From assembly GCA_905221605.1 (NCBI GenBank), contig CAJNDS010002207.1:448501-512500 (forward strand): a DNA stretch of 64,000 nt, in the 5' to 3' direction. Positions within the stretch are counted from its first letter, which is position 1. The number at the start of each line of letters is the position of its first letter. Position numbers and translations under genes: made by a program. Shown here piece after piece: positions 1-12,800 of the stretch. The notes beneath the pieces were generated by a model, which worked only from the letters and a program-made list of their open reading frames with translations, was not told the origin of the DNA and searched no databases. This DNA comes from Symbiodinium natans (Eukaryota; Sar; Dinophyceae; Suessiales; Symbiodiniaceae).

Positions 1-1
1 T

Positions 2-268
2 GCTTTTCATGAGTACCACTCACAGCTACTGGAAGCGGATTCATGGAATGCTACGCATGGCGACCGTGGGAGCATGGTAGTGTTCATTGGCGTAAAGTTG
101 GACAATGTGGGCATTCAAGAACAGCTTGAGACTGCGTTGCTCACAGATTCTGAGATGGCGGAAGGAAAGAAGAGGTGGAAAGCCCTGCATGATCCGTTCT
201 TTGGCGGTGAATATTTCGAGGGTCACACGCACTTAGAGGAACCCAAGCTCGTCATCTTGGAGGAGTAG
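2..268 (+). CDS. CobW/P47K-family GTPase, C-terminal domain (5' partial)
   Basis: The reading frame is open from the window edge to TAG at 266-268 and gives 88 residues. It matches the CobW C-terminal domain: a Trp followed by T-H-G-D-R, then the beta strand MVVFIGVKLD, then LLTDSEM, then a W-x-A-L-x-D-P-F tail. Known family members are metal-handling G3E GTPases (CobW, ZNG1-like zinc chaperones, nitrile-hydratase activators). The GTPase domain with its Walker A and CxCC motifs would lie upstream of the window. The protein ends in a short acidic tail after the domain. The family call rests on this motif order. Which metal it serves cannot be told from this piece. Confidence 0.75.
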   Translation, partial: AFHEYHSQLLEADSWNATHGDRGSMVVFIGVKLDNVGIQEQLETALLTDSEMAEGKKRWKALHDPFFGGEYFEGHTHLEEPKLVILEE

Positions 269-3200
269 ACCTCGAGATTGGGTGCCATGAGAGGGTGGTT
301 TTCTGGTTTCAAACTATGGAAGTAGTCCAGTTCCCCATGCCTTGGCCACAAGAGCTTCGGCACTTCCAAGCATGGACGGGGTAGTACTTGCTAAGAGCAT
401 GTGCCGGTTAAAGCTAGAAGTTGGTCGTAAGATGTCGCAAGAGTTTTTCAAGCCCTGATGCCATTTTTGTATCGTTTAGGGCACAGACATTGGCAAGTCC
501 TTCTCCTAGTATTCTTTAAGGTGTAAGACCATGCGTTGGCGGCTTAGTGGCATTCTGAAAAGCGGGCAAGCTCGACCAAGGACCTTGGTCTTCCACATCC
601 GCTCACCTTAGCAGCACTCTTCACTTTTCGATACTATTCTATTCTATATATTTTTCTTACTGTACCTACTCTACTATTCCGTACTACGAGTTTTGCACTA
701 TTTGATTTTTAATTTTTTAGCAATCATCAGTTGTCCCCATCTATACACTTCAGTTTACCCTCTGCAAGGGCTCATCCCACCGGGAGTCGCCCAAAGCAGC
801 ACACAAGTCACCCGAGCAGCCGTAAACACGGTGTTTCCTGGCGACTTCGCCCGGCCATAGGCCGCAGGGTATTCAAACCTGCCGGCAGTCTATCTTGCAT
901 GCTCTGGCAACTTGATCTGGAATGATGGCTATCGTGACATGCGAGTCCGGCGCAGCGGCGACGCGGAAACCGGCAATGGACACTACATGACTGACATGTA
1001 AGGCAGATCGTCGTTTCTTGCCCCTCATCTGGACGTGCTTCTACAGGCAGTCAAGAACACACCGGACATCACCGGACAAGCCGTGTCGGAAGACTGGCAA
1101 GTTCTGAAAGCAGGGTGTGCATTATCACAAAGTACTCTCCCTCCAGCATGAGCCCACTCAATCTATCATCTGAATTCTTCCGAACCCTCTCCCAAAGCCT
1201 TTTGAATGCTGTGAGTGCGAGCACTTCGAGCAGGAGTTGGAGCCCCCTCATCCTTTGCAGAGTCACGTGTGGACGCTTGTTTCATTGCAGCTTGGCCGAA
1301 CGGGAGACTTACCTGTCAACAGAGTGAAGTTACAGACAGCACAGCTCCCGAGTCAGAGTTGCATCCAGGCACTGTGTCAAGTTGACGTGCTGCTGTTTGG
1401 CGGGCCATTTCGTTCATAGAGACTGAACGTGTATGTATGCATTATGTATTCATATCTAGTTGCCTGAGGTGACTGGAAAAGGCCTTCGGATCACAAGGAA
1501 CAGCTGGAGGAGCCCTGGGCGATTGCTTTATGGATGGCCTTTTTTATCACCTACGAACTTGCACTCTGTGTTTCTTCACGGAGTCGAGTTTCAGTTGCCT
1601 CCCCTTGTGCGGTCGCAGGTGCTCCACGCGTAAACTGGCGCGATCCTTTTACTGCCGAACCTGAACCCCGGTGTCCACACAGCCTTTTGACGGGTCCTGT
1701 CTCCCGACATAGCCATAATATCACTGAAGCCCTGAATCCTTGCTCCAGCCTGGAGAGAAGTCACTCAACCAGGAGAAGTGTCGAAGTGGTGACTACCACT
1801 GCGTTCTGGGTGATCGCGAAAAGGACGGCCCAGCGGGCAGTGTTTTGTTGTTTGGCGTGTGCCTTCCTTATTAAATAAGAAAGGGTTTGCTTTGGGGAGT
1901 TTGAATGCAAAGAAGGGCCAGAACGAGCAAGTCTGAGGCTACTTAATCCGATGTCTAAAGCTCCAAGCTTTGCTGATCGCGGAAGGTCCCGGCATTTTCA
2001 CCGTAATCCCACATAGGAAAGCAGAGCAGGTTCGAGGCACGTACCGGGAGTTCATTGTCTTTGACAATGACCAGGCCACAGGGCTCGGAAGCTGCACACG
2101 GGCTTGCGGAGATGGGAGGGAAGGCAGTGGATTAGTATCCCAAGTTGTTCTTGCAAAATTGCCGATGAGCCTTGTGACCTACGTCCTGAGGCGAGGCAGC
2201 TAACCTAGAAGCTTTGCCTCGCAAATGAGGGGTTGGAGCAGCAATCAGGAAATGGGCTCAGCAATCAAGGGTAGAACGCGTTGCATCTTTGTTTGCCCAC
2301 CATTTTAACATAGCTGGTTGGCTGCGGTGTAGCTTTCCCAATTCCGCCAAGAATGAGGACTGAGGACATTGCGGCCTGCAATCAGGAGCAGGAGCATCAA
2401 GAATTCCGAGCGCGTAACCCCTCAATTTCCGCAGCAGCTTTGCTGTCATACCTTATTTCCGGTAAGCCTAGAGAGATGTCCCGGACAGATATTCAGTCTG
2501 GGGAGGGCTTGCAATGCACAACGCATCCCCCTCCCCTCTGTGAGCCCAGAATACAACCGCAGCATGCCACGGCAGGTGTATCCTGAGTACATCGTGTGGT
2601 GACTTGCCGGCACGTATGCTCTGAAGGTGGCATGGTTTCAAGGCTTTGTGCTGCATTCTGGTGAGGTATAGCCGCGTTGAGCCCTTCCATGACAAGTAAT
2701 TGTGAACTGCAACGCGGACCTGCGAAGAGTAGCTGGTGAGCATGCAAGTGTAGAAGGAGACCTTCTGACCAAATTCGTATGAATTTAGAAGGCGCGCATG
2801 CCGCCTGCAAATCGTATGCATGTCTCTTGGCCCGTAAAAACTCACAAAGTGAGACTGGTAGCCATGCCTAGGAGCCTTGAACCCTGATGAAATTCAGGTT
2901 CAAAGCCTCCGTTATGTTCTTTTCCGTTTTATTTGTGCAACTCTTTAAAAGCCGCAGCACCGGGTCACCTGCTGCTCTTACGTGGCTTTTCCACGCTGCC
3001 CAACCCAACGTACCGTGCCCAACAAACCCGCACTCCGCTGACTTTCAAGCCTACCACCGCGAGCCCCGCTTCTTGCTTAGGCCTATAGGCACAGTCTGCC
3101 AGGCAAGCTGACGGCACCTGCACAGAGTTCAATACCCTGGAAGACCGAGACTGTTTTAGAGCTTCGCGAAGTTTAGGAATCTGTCCACGTTAAAAGCCAA

Positions 3201-6200
3201 ACTAGTGCAGAAACAAGGGCAGTTTCAGCGGGCCCTGCCAGGGCTGCCGAACCACGGTAGATTCCGGTAGAAGGTGCCTTGGTACAATGCAGGCATAGCC
3301 TTTAATTAGGAGTACGGAATGCTTCTTAGTGTTCAATGCACAGGATGCACGTCACAGGTTCATTGTTGGCAGGGATCCGCTTCCAGACTCAGAAGCTTAT
3401 AAAGCCTTTCCAGGAACCTTCTTCACTCCACGCCCGCTCGAGTCCGAGCAGACGCTGCGCTAAGAGCTGGGCACATAAGATTTCCATATGTTGCCGACCT
3501 CTACATAGCTGACACAGCTCACACGATAGGTACCACAGGTAGTAAGATGGAGCCAGAATGGCGAGCACTTTAAGCAGACCTGTGCAAGCCCACGAGCTCT
3601 GTGCGGCGAGTATGATATGGGCCTAACATGTCCACCACTCTCCTCCCTCCTGCATTGACTGCTAAATATCGAGTATGAATGTTTGCACACCGCCCAAGCC
3701 CAATGCCCATGTTTGGACTTGTAGTACTACGAACCGGCACCGTCCCCGTCAAAGACATGCCGCAAAAGACGCGTAAAGCGTTGAAAACGTCAGGGTTGCT
3801 GCTTGATTCCGGTTGCTGTTATGTTCTAACTTTCAATTGCAGTAAGTCTGTGGGGCCTCCTATAGCTCCAAGGAAAGCGCTTTTCAATCCCAAAAAGTTC
3901 AGCCATGAACTCACGAAAGGGTGTCCACAACTTGTCGAAGTTTAGCTGGCACGGTCCTTGATTTAGCTCCCAAGATCTTGCATTGCTGCATCCTCAGTGC
4001 TGTCAACCTCCTTCCATTCCTGAACGGCGTACTCCTGCACAAACATGCCACCCGCACAAATCCCCGTAATCATGAAAGGCCAGGCCACACTGGTTTCTCC
4101 AAGTTAAACAGTATGTGGAAGACGCAGCTGATACCATCCACCACCTTCCTGGACCTCCCTACGCAGGCGAACTTGAAGTTGATGCTTGAAGCTCGAGAGG
4201 CGTGATGTCACCGTGAGCGTTGAACTCCGGAATCTTAGGAGGGTTTAGAGCTGTATATTTCGGAACCCCAAACTCTCCGAGACATGAGCAAACTTGAGAC
4301 TGGATGGTGCCTCGCCCGGCTTGGAGTGCGAGCGTTTAAACCCCCATGTACGAGTGCGAGGGTCGAAGCATTGTGGAACCTTGCAGCCAGGGAATGTTAA
4401 TTTTCGAGGTTTCGAGTTGCGAGACTTCACCCCCAGCTTTGAATGCAGCTTCCTATACAGAAAGAAATCCCGATTTTAGCTTGGCCTCGCCCTAGTTCAA
4501 TACACTCAATGCGCTCAATATGCTTTGCCATGACCGAAATCTACTGGATTCTGGTAGCACGGGCAGCTGCTAGTGCTTTCTTGAAGCTGGTCCGGTGTCG
4601 GGTTCCCAGCACGTATAAGGAGCTTCTGATATCTTCTGATTCTCATGTGGGTTCTTCTGGCAGCCAGACACTCGGGCTTGATCCTTCAATGCGCTCAAGT
4701 CAGGGACTCGACCAAGAGGGCGAAGTCAAGTTTGTCGTGTAAGGTCCTGTTGGGCCCAGCGGCTGCCACTTCGGAGCACTTGACTTTATTCGAAGTTCTC
4801 AACAGGATTCCCAAGTCCGGAGATGCATGTTCGTCGGTCCTAGGTCGTTGTGGCCCTCTTGCAAGCTTCGCTTCTTCGGCTCGCTTTTCGCACGTGCCCG
4901 TTCCGCATTGTAGACTTTTTGACTGCGCAGCGTCCGAAGTCCGAAGGTCGCCTAGCGTAAGCCTACGTGTGTCCACACGGCAGCTCTGTGGCTGCAGCTT
5001 TGCGCTTCGTGCCGGAGCACCAAGCAAGCGCAAGAATGCGCCCCGTGCCGTAGCACTAAGCGAGCACATAAGTTTCACGACTTCTGTCCGAAACCACGTG
5101 CGAGAAAACAACTGTACGAAAACTACTCTCTGAGTGTACTGCCCCTACACGCAGGAAGACTGAGCTTGTTGTTACAGTCATCCTAAAGCCCTACCCTAAC
5201 AGCTCCGACACTCGGCATGCGCACCGCGTCCGGCACGACATGCGGCAGAGAGCACGGGCGCCCGTAGGAGTGGCAAGCCACAACCCCGTCAGCAAGTGCA
5301 TCCTCCTGCGTCCAGCGAGAACTGCACTCCCGAGCTTGCCGATGAGCCGTAAACTGTATCAGACCCCAGCTCTCAGCCAAATCACATATGCATTTCTGTA
5401 AAGGTGTTGCATATCAGCAAGTTTGGCCCGTTTGGCCCGAGAGCCATCATCCGTGATGTACCAACATGATTCCAAAGCACTGTAAAGCATAGCTCTGTAA
5501 TGTCCTGCAGTAACTGTCTGTCCATAATGAGAAATGGCCCCAATAACAGTATATGAACAGCTATGGGTTTCCAGACTGTAAATTGTAGAAGAATACATAT
5601 CGTCTGAGGGATAGCCGTTTGGCTCCCGTAAGACAGACAAGCAGGCAAACCAACCCCAGCACCACGGAAGACCTGGACCGAGAGCCCAGACACCCAGTGA
5701 CACCCGATGCAGTGACACCCGATGCAGTGACACCCGATGCAGGCCACCACAGAGAAAGAGGCGGCATTGGCCTAAGAGCGCCCAGGGAGGAAGTTGGCAC
5801 TCTGGAGAGGCGGGGGATATCAAAGCTTAGGGTGTCTGTGGGTGACGGTGGTAGTGATGGGAGGGAAATGGACGGAAAGAATTGTGTTGGCGATCAGGGT
5901 TTCGGGTGCCTCGGACAACTGAACATGCATCAGGATAGTTGTGGAAACCAGAAGCATGCTCAAGTTGTAGTGCTTCATGAAGGGCAGACTGGCACAGTCT
6001 GGAAAATGTCAGGGCACAGGCACTTGAGTAGCGGGTCAGCTGCGCAGCTGCCTTCCAGAGATTGTCAATGATGCGCGGTCGTATGATGCGCCTACATGCA
6101 GCTGTTTGTCAAGTGTCACGCCAACGCCAGAAGACAGCCACCCAGACCATCTCATCTCTTCCTTAGAAGTCTTCTTGCTTGCGTTCTGAGATGCTAGGTC

Positions 6201-6753
6201 CTAGGTCATTCGAGCCAACCCCCTCAACCCTACAACACCACATCCAACACGCGCAAACCCCCCACCGACAAGAGAAGTCGGAGCCCCTTTAAGTAAGTTT
6301 TGCAATTTTTCCGGGCTACGCCCGTCATGGTTGGATAGAGTGCGCTGCTGGTGCGGCAGCCGCCAAGCTTTCTTTGAGATGGCAGCTCGGCGAATGGATC
6401 TTGCTCCAGCATTGTTGCTTTAGCTGGATGTTCTGCGAGAAAGCAGAAGCCCTCCTCGCAAGGAAAGGCCACGAGAAGCGGGGTCGATTGTCGCCAGTCT
6501 GCAGATTGCTGTGCATGCCTGCTTCGCTGCCTTTTGCTTGTTCATGTTGCTGCCAAAGGCATGGTTGCACCCCTAGAGGTGAATTAGGCTTCAAGGAGGC
6601 ATTGGGCCTGAGCTAGGTAACTACAGGATGACATCCCAGGACTTCCCTGGGCCTGATGGTTTCTATGCCTAGAACCCGATGCTCCAAAGGTTGAGATGCA
6701 AGGCCTCCCCAGATCACGGCTTCCAAATCCCGAAGCTTGAACAACAAGCTCAG
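269..6753. other. Gene-free stretch
   Basis: I see no coding sequence I can support here. Short open frames overlap on both strands without recognisable motifs. The stretch has an AT-rich pyrimidine tract around 620-720 and a 15-bp tandem repeat at 5696-5740. It is probably intergenic spacer plus possible leader exons that I cannot recognise. Confidence 0.5.
5696..5740. repeat. 15-bp tandem repeat, three perfect copies
   Basis: The unit AGTGACACCCGATGC occurs three times in a row at 5696-5710, 5711-5725 and 5726-5740. Being a multiple of three, it produces VTPDA-type repeats in one + frame and HRVSL-type repeats on the other strand. I treat it as a minisatellite, not as evidence for a protein. 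Confidence 0.9.
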
Positions 6754-6897
6754 GAGGCCTTTGTGAGTTTGGCAATCGGCCTGGCGTTTGGCATGATTTT
6801 TGGATTCCTTTTCGGCCGCTACTCCTCGCGGAATGACGAGGACAGAGAGAAGGCCAGGGCCCAGAGACACAAAGAGACAGTTTCAGGTTTGAGGGCA
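6754..6897 (+). CDS. Candidate exon: single membrane helix followed by a charged segment
   Basis: After a CAG acceptor at 6751-6753 the frame reads EAFVSLAIGLAFGMIFGFLF and then GRYSSRNDED, followed by a Lys/Arg/Glu-rich run. That is one hydrophobic helix of about 18 residues with small-residue spacing, then a basic, charged face, as in a single-pass membrane anchor. A possible partner exon is 7534-7693. Downstream the frame runs into a GA-rich microsatellite near 6920-6975, so the true exon must end before it. Family unknown. Confidence 0.35.
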
Positions 6898-7533
6898 AAG
6901 CGGCGACTTGACGTTCCAGACGGAGAGAGAGAAAGAGAGAGCGAGAGAAAGAAAGGTACAGAGAGAGAGAGGAAGGAAGGCGGCAGCCACTATGATGTTA
7001 ACATTGTCATAGCTTGTCGGGCAAGTGAGTGCGGTGCACCCTGCAAGGGCAAGCGGCGTCGAAATGACTCGTGTGCGTCGGACAGGGGCTCAGCAGGGGC
7101 GGGTGGTTTCCATTGATGTTTGTTCTCCACCCTGTGCTGCCAGAGTCTTCTCAAGCTGCCCAGCATCCTGCCCAACGACTTTGTGTTAACTGTTAACGGA
7201 TGCCCCAAGCCGAAAGTTAAGAACATAGTGGCCTTCATTGATGGGCTCATCGTTTGCGTAGGAGAAGTCCAAGATGAGTGCTCAATTTGTTTATGTTTCC
7301 GAGGTGTGGCAGGTCTGAGATTTAAGAGAAGAAGCACTAGAGCGTAAATCCTGATCTTCGAGCCATCTTTTTGTAGTTGCTTTTTTGGGTTCGAGCTGCT
7401 GGGAGGACCGCGATGCGATTCTTGAGCTTGCGGCCGTGTCTGCACTAAGGTTGGAGCTTGGGGGTCAAGTGGCTGGAAGTTCCGGAAATTGGATGGAGGT
7501 TGCGTGTGATTGATTGTTAACTTGCTTTTGCAG

Positions 7534-7693
7534 ACATTGGTGGGGATAACTCCGTCGAACTCGGGCCTCTCGTTCTCTCTTCTCGGAGTGCAGCTCGGTT
7601 TCGGGATTCGCGAGATGCGCATCATGATGCAGCCAGGAGTCCTGTGGGGCCGGGTGAGGGCCATGAAGCTCCAGAAAACCCTAAGCTCTAAGC
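7534..7693 (+). CDS. Candidate exon, hydrophilic, possible C-terminus
   Basis: A pyrimidine-rich tract ending in TTTTGCAG precedes an open frame that starts with an IGGDNSVELG segment and continues polar and charged to TAA at 7691-7693. It could be the end of the protein begun at 6754. A 289-codon open frame on the opposite strand covers the same DNA, so coding here is uncertain. No family recognised. Confidence 0.25.
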
Positions 7694-9717
7694 CCTGAAC
7701 CCGAAACCGCAACGACCGCAAGTCCCTAGATCCCGTCGCTGGGGAGATCGGTTCTGACGGCGGTTCAGTGCAGAAATGCTGCTTGCTTAGGTTCGAAATT
7801 GCCCAGCATGGTGTATCTTCATCACATACTGGCATGGTTTTCTCCAAAAAACGCCGCACTACAGGAGCCCGGGGAGCCTTGTAGGCTAGTAGGGGTAGGG
7901 CTTCAGAAGGGGCAGAGCATGGGAGCGCTCGGCACAGCCAAGGAGAGGCGGATGACGCAGGACTGACTTCTTTCGAATGTTTGAGAACAACAGCAAGAGG
8001 CCATTGTAGGCCACTTGCATAATTGTGCCTAACTGGCCTTCGTTATGGGGGGGGTAGTATAGAGGGGGGAGGAAGGGCAACCCATGATTGCATGAGATGC
8101 TTCCCCTTTAGCACACAGAGGTTTACAGCTCGGAATGACATCGGCCCAACACACTTACAAACCCCTACCAAATCTTGCTTGGTCAGAGCGCCGAGAAGGA
8201 GGGAATCCACTTTGCCCGGCAAGTTACCGGAGGTGCGTTGGGGTTTGGGCATGCCTGGGGATTTCTGAGAGTGTTTCAAAGAGGTTGGCGCGCAGCGCAA
8301 GAGGCGCACAGAAACGCAACAACCCGCAGAAACTCACCAGGATGAGTTATTTCCAGAAATCCAGAAGTCGCAGGGAGAGAGAGAGAGAGAGAGATGGCCG
8401 TTGTGAAGAAGAAGAAGAAGAGATGCCACTCAGATTCTGCTCTACGTACAGAGAACCAACAAACCCTCAGCAGACTTGCATGTTGCTGTCTCCAAATGAT
8501 ACAACCCCTTATGAACATTGGATCAGTTCTTCGGATCCTTTGATTCACGATGTCTATGATTATAAGCGTAAAAGAAGCACACCTATAAGAACTTCTGACA
8601 TCCATTCAAACAACTCGATCGGTTTGGCTTTCTAGAATCGGGCAAAGAGACGGGTCAGTCAAAAAATGGTGACAAGCACTGGATTAATAAATTCATTGCA
8701 ACAGGCAATTCATGTTGTTATATGGGTCTGGAAAGTGTCGAACCACGGTTGCGGCCCGAATTGTGGAGGCTCGCCGCCGAGGTCGCCCACAGCACCCGCC
8801 TTATTCGGGGAGATTAATATGATGCTAACATCATGAAGGTTTTAATGCAAATGTACAGGCATATGCGGCATGTGCCAATGTGATGCACGGCAGCGTGTCT
8901 GGCTTGAAGGGTTTCATGGCCAAGGGGTGCTTCAGTAGCAAGGCTACAGCAATGAATTCGCAGAGAACGTATTCTTGCACAAGCGAAAGTCATGCATCCA
9001 AACATGCATTGCAATCAGTAAGCTGGACAACTGAGTTCCGTGGCAACGGCCGGCTGCGCGACGGGGATCCTTCTCTCACCAATAGCCATCCTGCTAGTTG
9101 TCTAGCGTGGTGGAGCCTGACTTGCCCTGAAGGACAAGCCCGAATTCAATGTCCAACATCAAAAACCAACAGGCCAGACCCAAAATAGACCCAGGGGAGC
9201 ACGCCCCCATGCCTTCAACCAACGACCGTCTTGCACGAACCTTGTTAAAGTGACCTGTGTGAGTCTCAGGGCGAAGTCTCAAAGCCCTGTAGAGATTGCA
9301 TAGGGCTTAAAATGGGCTTAAAGTAGGTATCATGACAGAGGGTAAGGCGGGGAAAAACTCACCTGCGTGGCCAAGGACAACGTGAGTGTCTCCTCTTACT
9401 CGTCTGATGGCGACCTGGGCACGGTGTATGGACTCGGAGGGCCACTTTGCACAAAGAAAGCACTATCTGCCTATTGATGTTTGGGCTTCAGGGCGGGAGC
9501 TTTGGCTTGAAATTGGCCGGGCAGGGTAAACCCACCACCTACGGCTAGAGCCCCATGCAAGGCTTCAGAAGACAGGGGAGCTTCCCAAGTTAGACATCAA
9601 AGAGGTTAGACTATGTTAGACTCAAGCCGAAGAAGTCTTCAGGCTAAGCGTGCGTAGGGTGGCAGGGGCGGCTGGGCTTCCGAGGCTTCAGGGAGGTGCA
9701 TGCCCAATCGCTCTCAG
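7694..9717. other. Gene-free stretch with GA/GAA microsatellites
   Basis: No gene is supported. The stretch holds a composite (GA)n and (GAA)n microsatellite at about 8369-8421. The first exon or exons of the downstream sugar-phosphate kinase gene may lie here, because that gene needs a start codon upstream of 9718, but I could not identify them. Confidence 0.45.
8369..8421. repeat. (GA)n then (GAA)n composite microsatellite
   Basis: A run of GA dinucleotides is followed about a dozen bases later by five or so GAA units. The same arrangement recurs near 33640-33710. Confidence 0.9.
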
Positions 9718-9810
9718 GTACAGCCAATCTAGCCGCGTGCTCCTTTGCATGGTGGGCCTGCCAGCCCGCGGAAAGTCCTACATCACCAAGATGCTCATGA
9801 GATATCTGAC
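9718..9810 (+). CDS. PFKFB: PFKFB exon with Walker A motif
   Basis: Frame: Y-S-Q-S-S-R-V-L-L then CMVGLPARGKSYITKMLMRY. GLPARGKS is the family's ATP-binding loop. The acceptor is CTCTCAG. The donor is GC at 9811, and joining to 9961 gives RYLT-WSGFPVK, as expected for the family. Confidence 0.85.
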
Positions 9811-12800
9811 GCCGGGCTCTCACTGGAACCTTCCTGGGTTGAGTCCGGGCAAATCGGGATCTTCAGGCAAGTTGAAGAGGGCTGCCTTACGGCCGAAGCA
9901 CGGGCAGCAGATGCATGCGGCATTCGATTTAGGATTCGAAATGTCGACAGCGCCTGGTAGGTGGAGCGGCTTTCCCGTCAAGTCCTTCAATGCCGGCAAC
10001 TTGCGTCGACAAGGAGGTGCAGCTCCGAACATGCCGGAGACCAGAAATGCGACGCGCTGTGAAGTCAAATCGGCTGGCTCGGTAAAAGTCCCAAATCCTG
10101 CCCCAAGCCAGAACTCCTGCACAGTTTACTCCAGAAGGCATGGCCGGCGCTTCGGCCAAGTTCTTCAGCTCCTCGCAGGAGGCCACAAAGCGGCGAGAGG
10201 CGCCCACGCCAGGGAAACGAAACTATCAATTTTAGTTCAACTCCGCAGCTCAGCTTTGCACGAGTTGCACGTACCCGCAGCTCAACGACTCCAATGCGCT
10301 ACCCGAAGCTGTTTATACATTACATTTTGTGCTACCATCGCCTGCAACACAAGTGCCCCAAGTTGCCGGCTCTTGATCAGGTGCTGGTGTTTGAGACAGC
10401 GATCTTGTTGTGTTGTGTCTACAGCTCTAATCCCTTATGATTGTAGTGCGCCTACTGTGTCGACTCGAAATGGTGACTCAGCCTGTGAGACTAGCAGTGG
10501 TTGCATTGGCCATTGCAGCTTGCAGTCGTTCTGTGCAGCTGAACCTTCTTGGCCAGCAGATTGCCCAAAACAGCGAAGGTTGTAAGATCTGAAGCCCGTG
10601 TCTAGAAGCCCCAATCCAGCCGCTTGAGCGCCAAATCTGCATCATCTAATTGTTCCAAGCCTTGACCTTCAGCACTCCATGTTGTCATGGCCAGGCCATT
10701 GCGGACGCCTGCATGACGGAGGTGGGGTATGAGGGTTAATTAACTCAGATCACCTGCACATATACGTGTCTATATGATAGGTATACACATACATATCTTT
10801 TTTTGTGGGGAACCAATCCTATGCATGCTAATCTCCACTGCTTTACTGTTCTTCTGCCAGTCTCCACTTAGTCACGTTGTCATTGTATTTATACTCAGAA
10901 GGGACAGCGGAGAAAAAACAGGGATGCCCCCCCCATGCTGCATTCCGATCATGATAAACACCGTATTCAGGTTGCAGTTTTTTGAAAATCTCGAGTCCAG
11001 CCCTATGACGTGTATAGATGTGAAAGTCTTGTACAACTGTTTTGCGAGCGACATGTGGCCTTTGTTTCTGCATTCGCGAACTTAGCGGCCTCCTTGAACT
11101 TCAGCCGGATGAGCTCTTGAATTCTTGAGGGTTGATTAAGCCTTCATGTCCGTTTGCAGGAATTTGGTGGTACTCCACCTGTTCAAGGGCATGAGCACAG
11201 TGTTTCCAGTCTTCCAAACCACTTCGGCAGCTGCCCTTCCTTACTTGTGTCTCTAAGCGCCATTCGGCACATCGAGCCCAGCAGTCTCTGTTTTCCCTCG
11301 TGGTGTCCGAGTAGCTGTCCTTCACGCTGTTCGCTCCATTTCGCTCCTAACTGCCCTTCGGAGGTCGTTCATACAATTAACCGGGTTGGCATTCCTCCTG
11401 GAAAGTGTTGGGGCGCATCTTGGTTTCTAGATATGACTTGCGCCCGTGTGAGTTGGCGTGAGCCGTGTTGGTTGACAGAGTGCAGGGCCCGCAGGGACTA
11501 TAGTGACTCTAGTTAGTTCAGACCAGGTTAACTGTATCAATTGTATCAAACGACGGCCCGTTTATTTGCTCGAAGCGGCTGGGGAACCAGTTTGAGGCCT
11601 TTGGTCATTTCGATTGATCGTGTTGTGGCGTTTTAACGGATACGTTTGATTGTTTTTGTCGTGCCTTTTGCCAATAGCCAAAATGCATACGCACAGCACA
11701 CGTCCGGAAGAATACTGAGGATGTTATTTAAATCTTACCGAGACTGTGGAAAAAGCAAGAGCTTCTTCAGCAAGCGTCTATCACCAAACTGCCAGCGGCA
11801 GATGGCAGGATGGGGGGAGTGGGGAGGGGGGGCGGGCATGTAGCATGCATGTATACACAATATAGCTGCATATGATATGTAATGTAACGGGTACATTGCA
11901 CAATGCCAGCCCCTATCCAGCACTTCTTGAGACAGCCCCATCTGCGACCTGGTAGCGAGCACAACGAGGCTCTTCAGCGAACATTCTTGCCAGTGCAAAA
12001 GCCTCAAGCTCCAGATGTTGAGGGAATTTGCAACTTCCCTTTGCCGGCCTCCCGTGTGTACCAGGCGATCGAGTGGTTGCGTATGCATAAGAGCGCGGCT
12101 TTTCTGCACATTTGGGCCAGCGTGTTCCGAGGACTTGCAGGGTCACGTACAGACAGACTGCATCACTTCTAACATGTTCAGAGGAGGCAACCATTGTCGA
12201 GGCCGTGCCACTGCCTTCAGTAGCACCAAGAGACTGCGGGGCTTGTAGGTGTAGTGTCCTCACATGAGGAGAGGCGCCGGCCAGTGAAGTAAAATGAAGC
12301 CGACAGATCCGCATGAAGGAGGTTGCCCACGTTCTAGAAGTTTGGCAGGTATGTGTCGCCGTGTTCGATGCGACAAACACCACCAAAAGGCATGACCGAC
12401 GGGGGGAGGAAGGCTTTTGCCTGGCGTGCTTGTCTTATCCTGGTATATGTGTACTGGCCTATGGTTTTTTTGCCCTGACCTGGTCAGCTCTACACATAGA
12501 TTATTCTGCAGCCATGAAGCCTGTCATCAATTCCAGATTCAGAGTCTCAAGATCTTTCCAGATGCTACCAACCGAAGTAGCGCCCGAGCCATCCAAGCAA
12601 CCTTTTGCGTACGAGCGAGCCCTTGCCTGAACAACACCGGAAGTCCTCAGCCTCAATGCCGCCCCCATGCCCCTATACAACCTGCAACCCTTGATGAACT
12701 CTGTCAGACGCCGCCAGCGCATCATTGACCGATGTCGGCAAGTCACGGGTATCACCCCAGCAGCGGGCCTGCAGAGCAGCTCCATATTGCTCCACACGGG

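Noticed and set aside
5359-5823. 154-codon minus frame with HRVSL repeats
   Set aside because: The repeats are the translated 15-bp minisatellite. No other coding evidence.
6990-7859. 289-codon open frame on the minus strand
   Set aside because: No recognisable domain, low-complexity Pro/Ser/Arg composition, and it overlaps better exon candidates on the + strand. Probably chance openness in GC-rich DNA.
8135-8635. 166-codon + frame
   Set aside because: It runs through the GA and GAA microsatellites and shows no domain. Length is explained by repeat openness.
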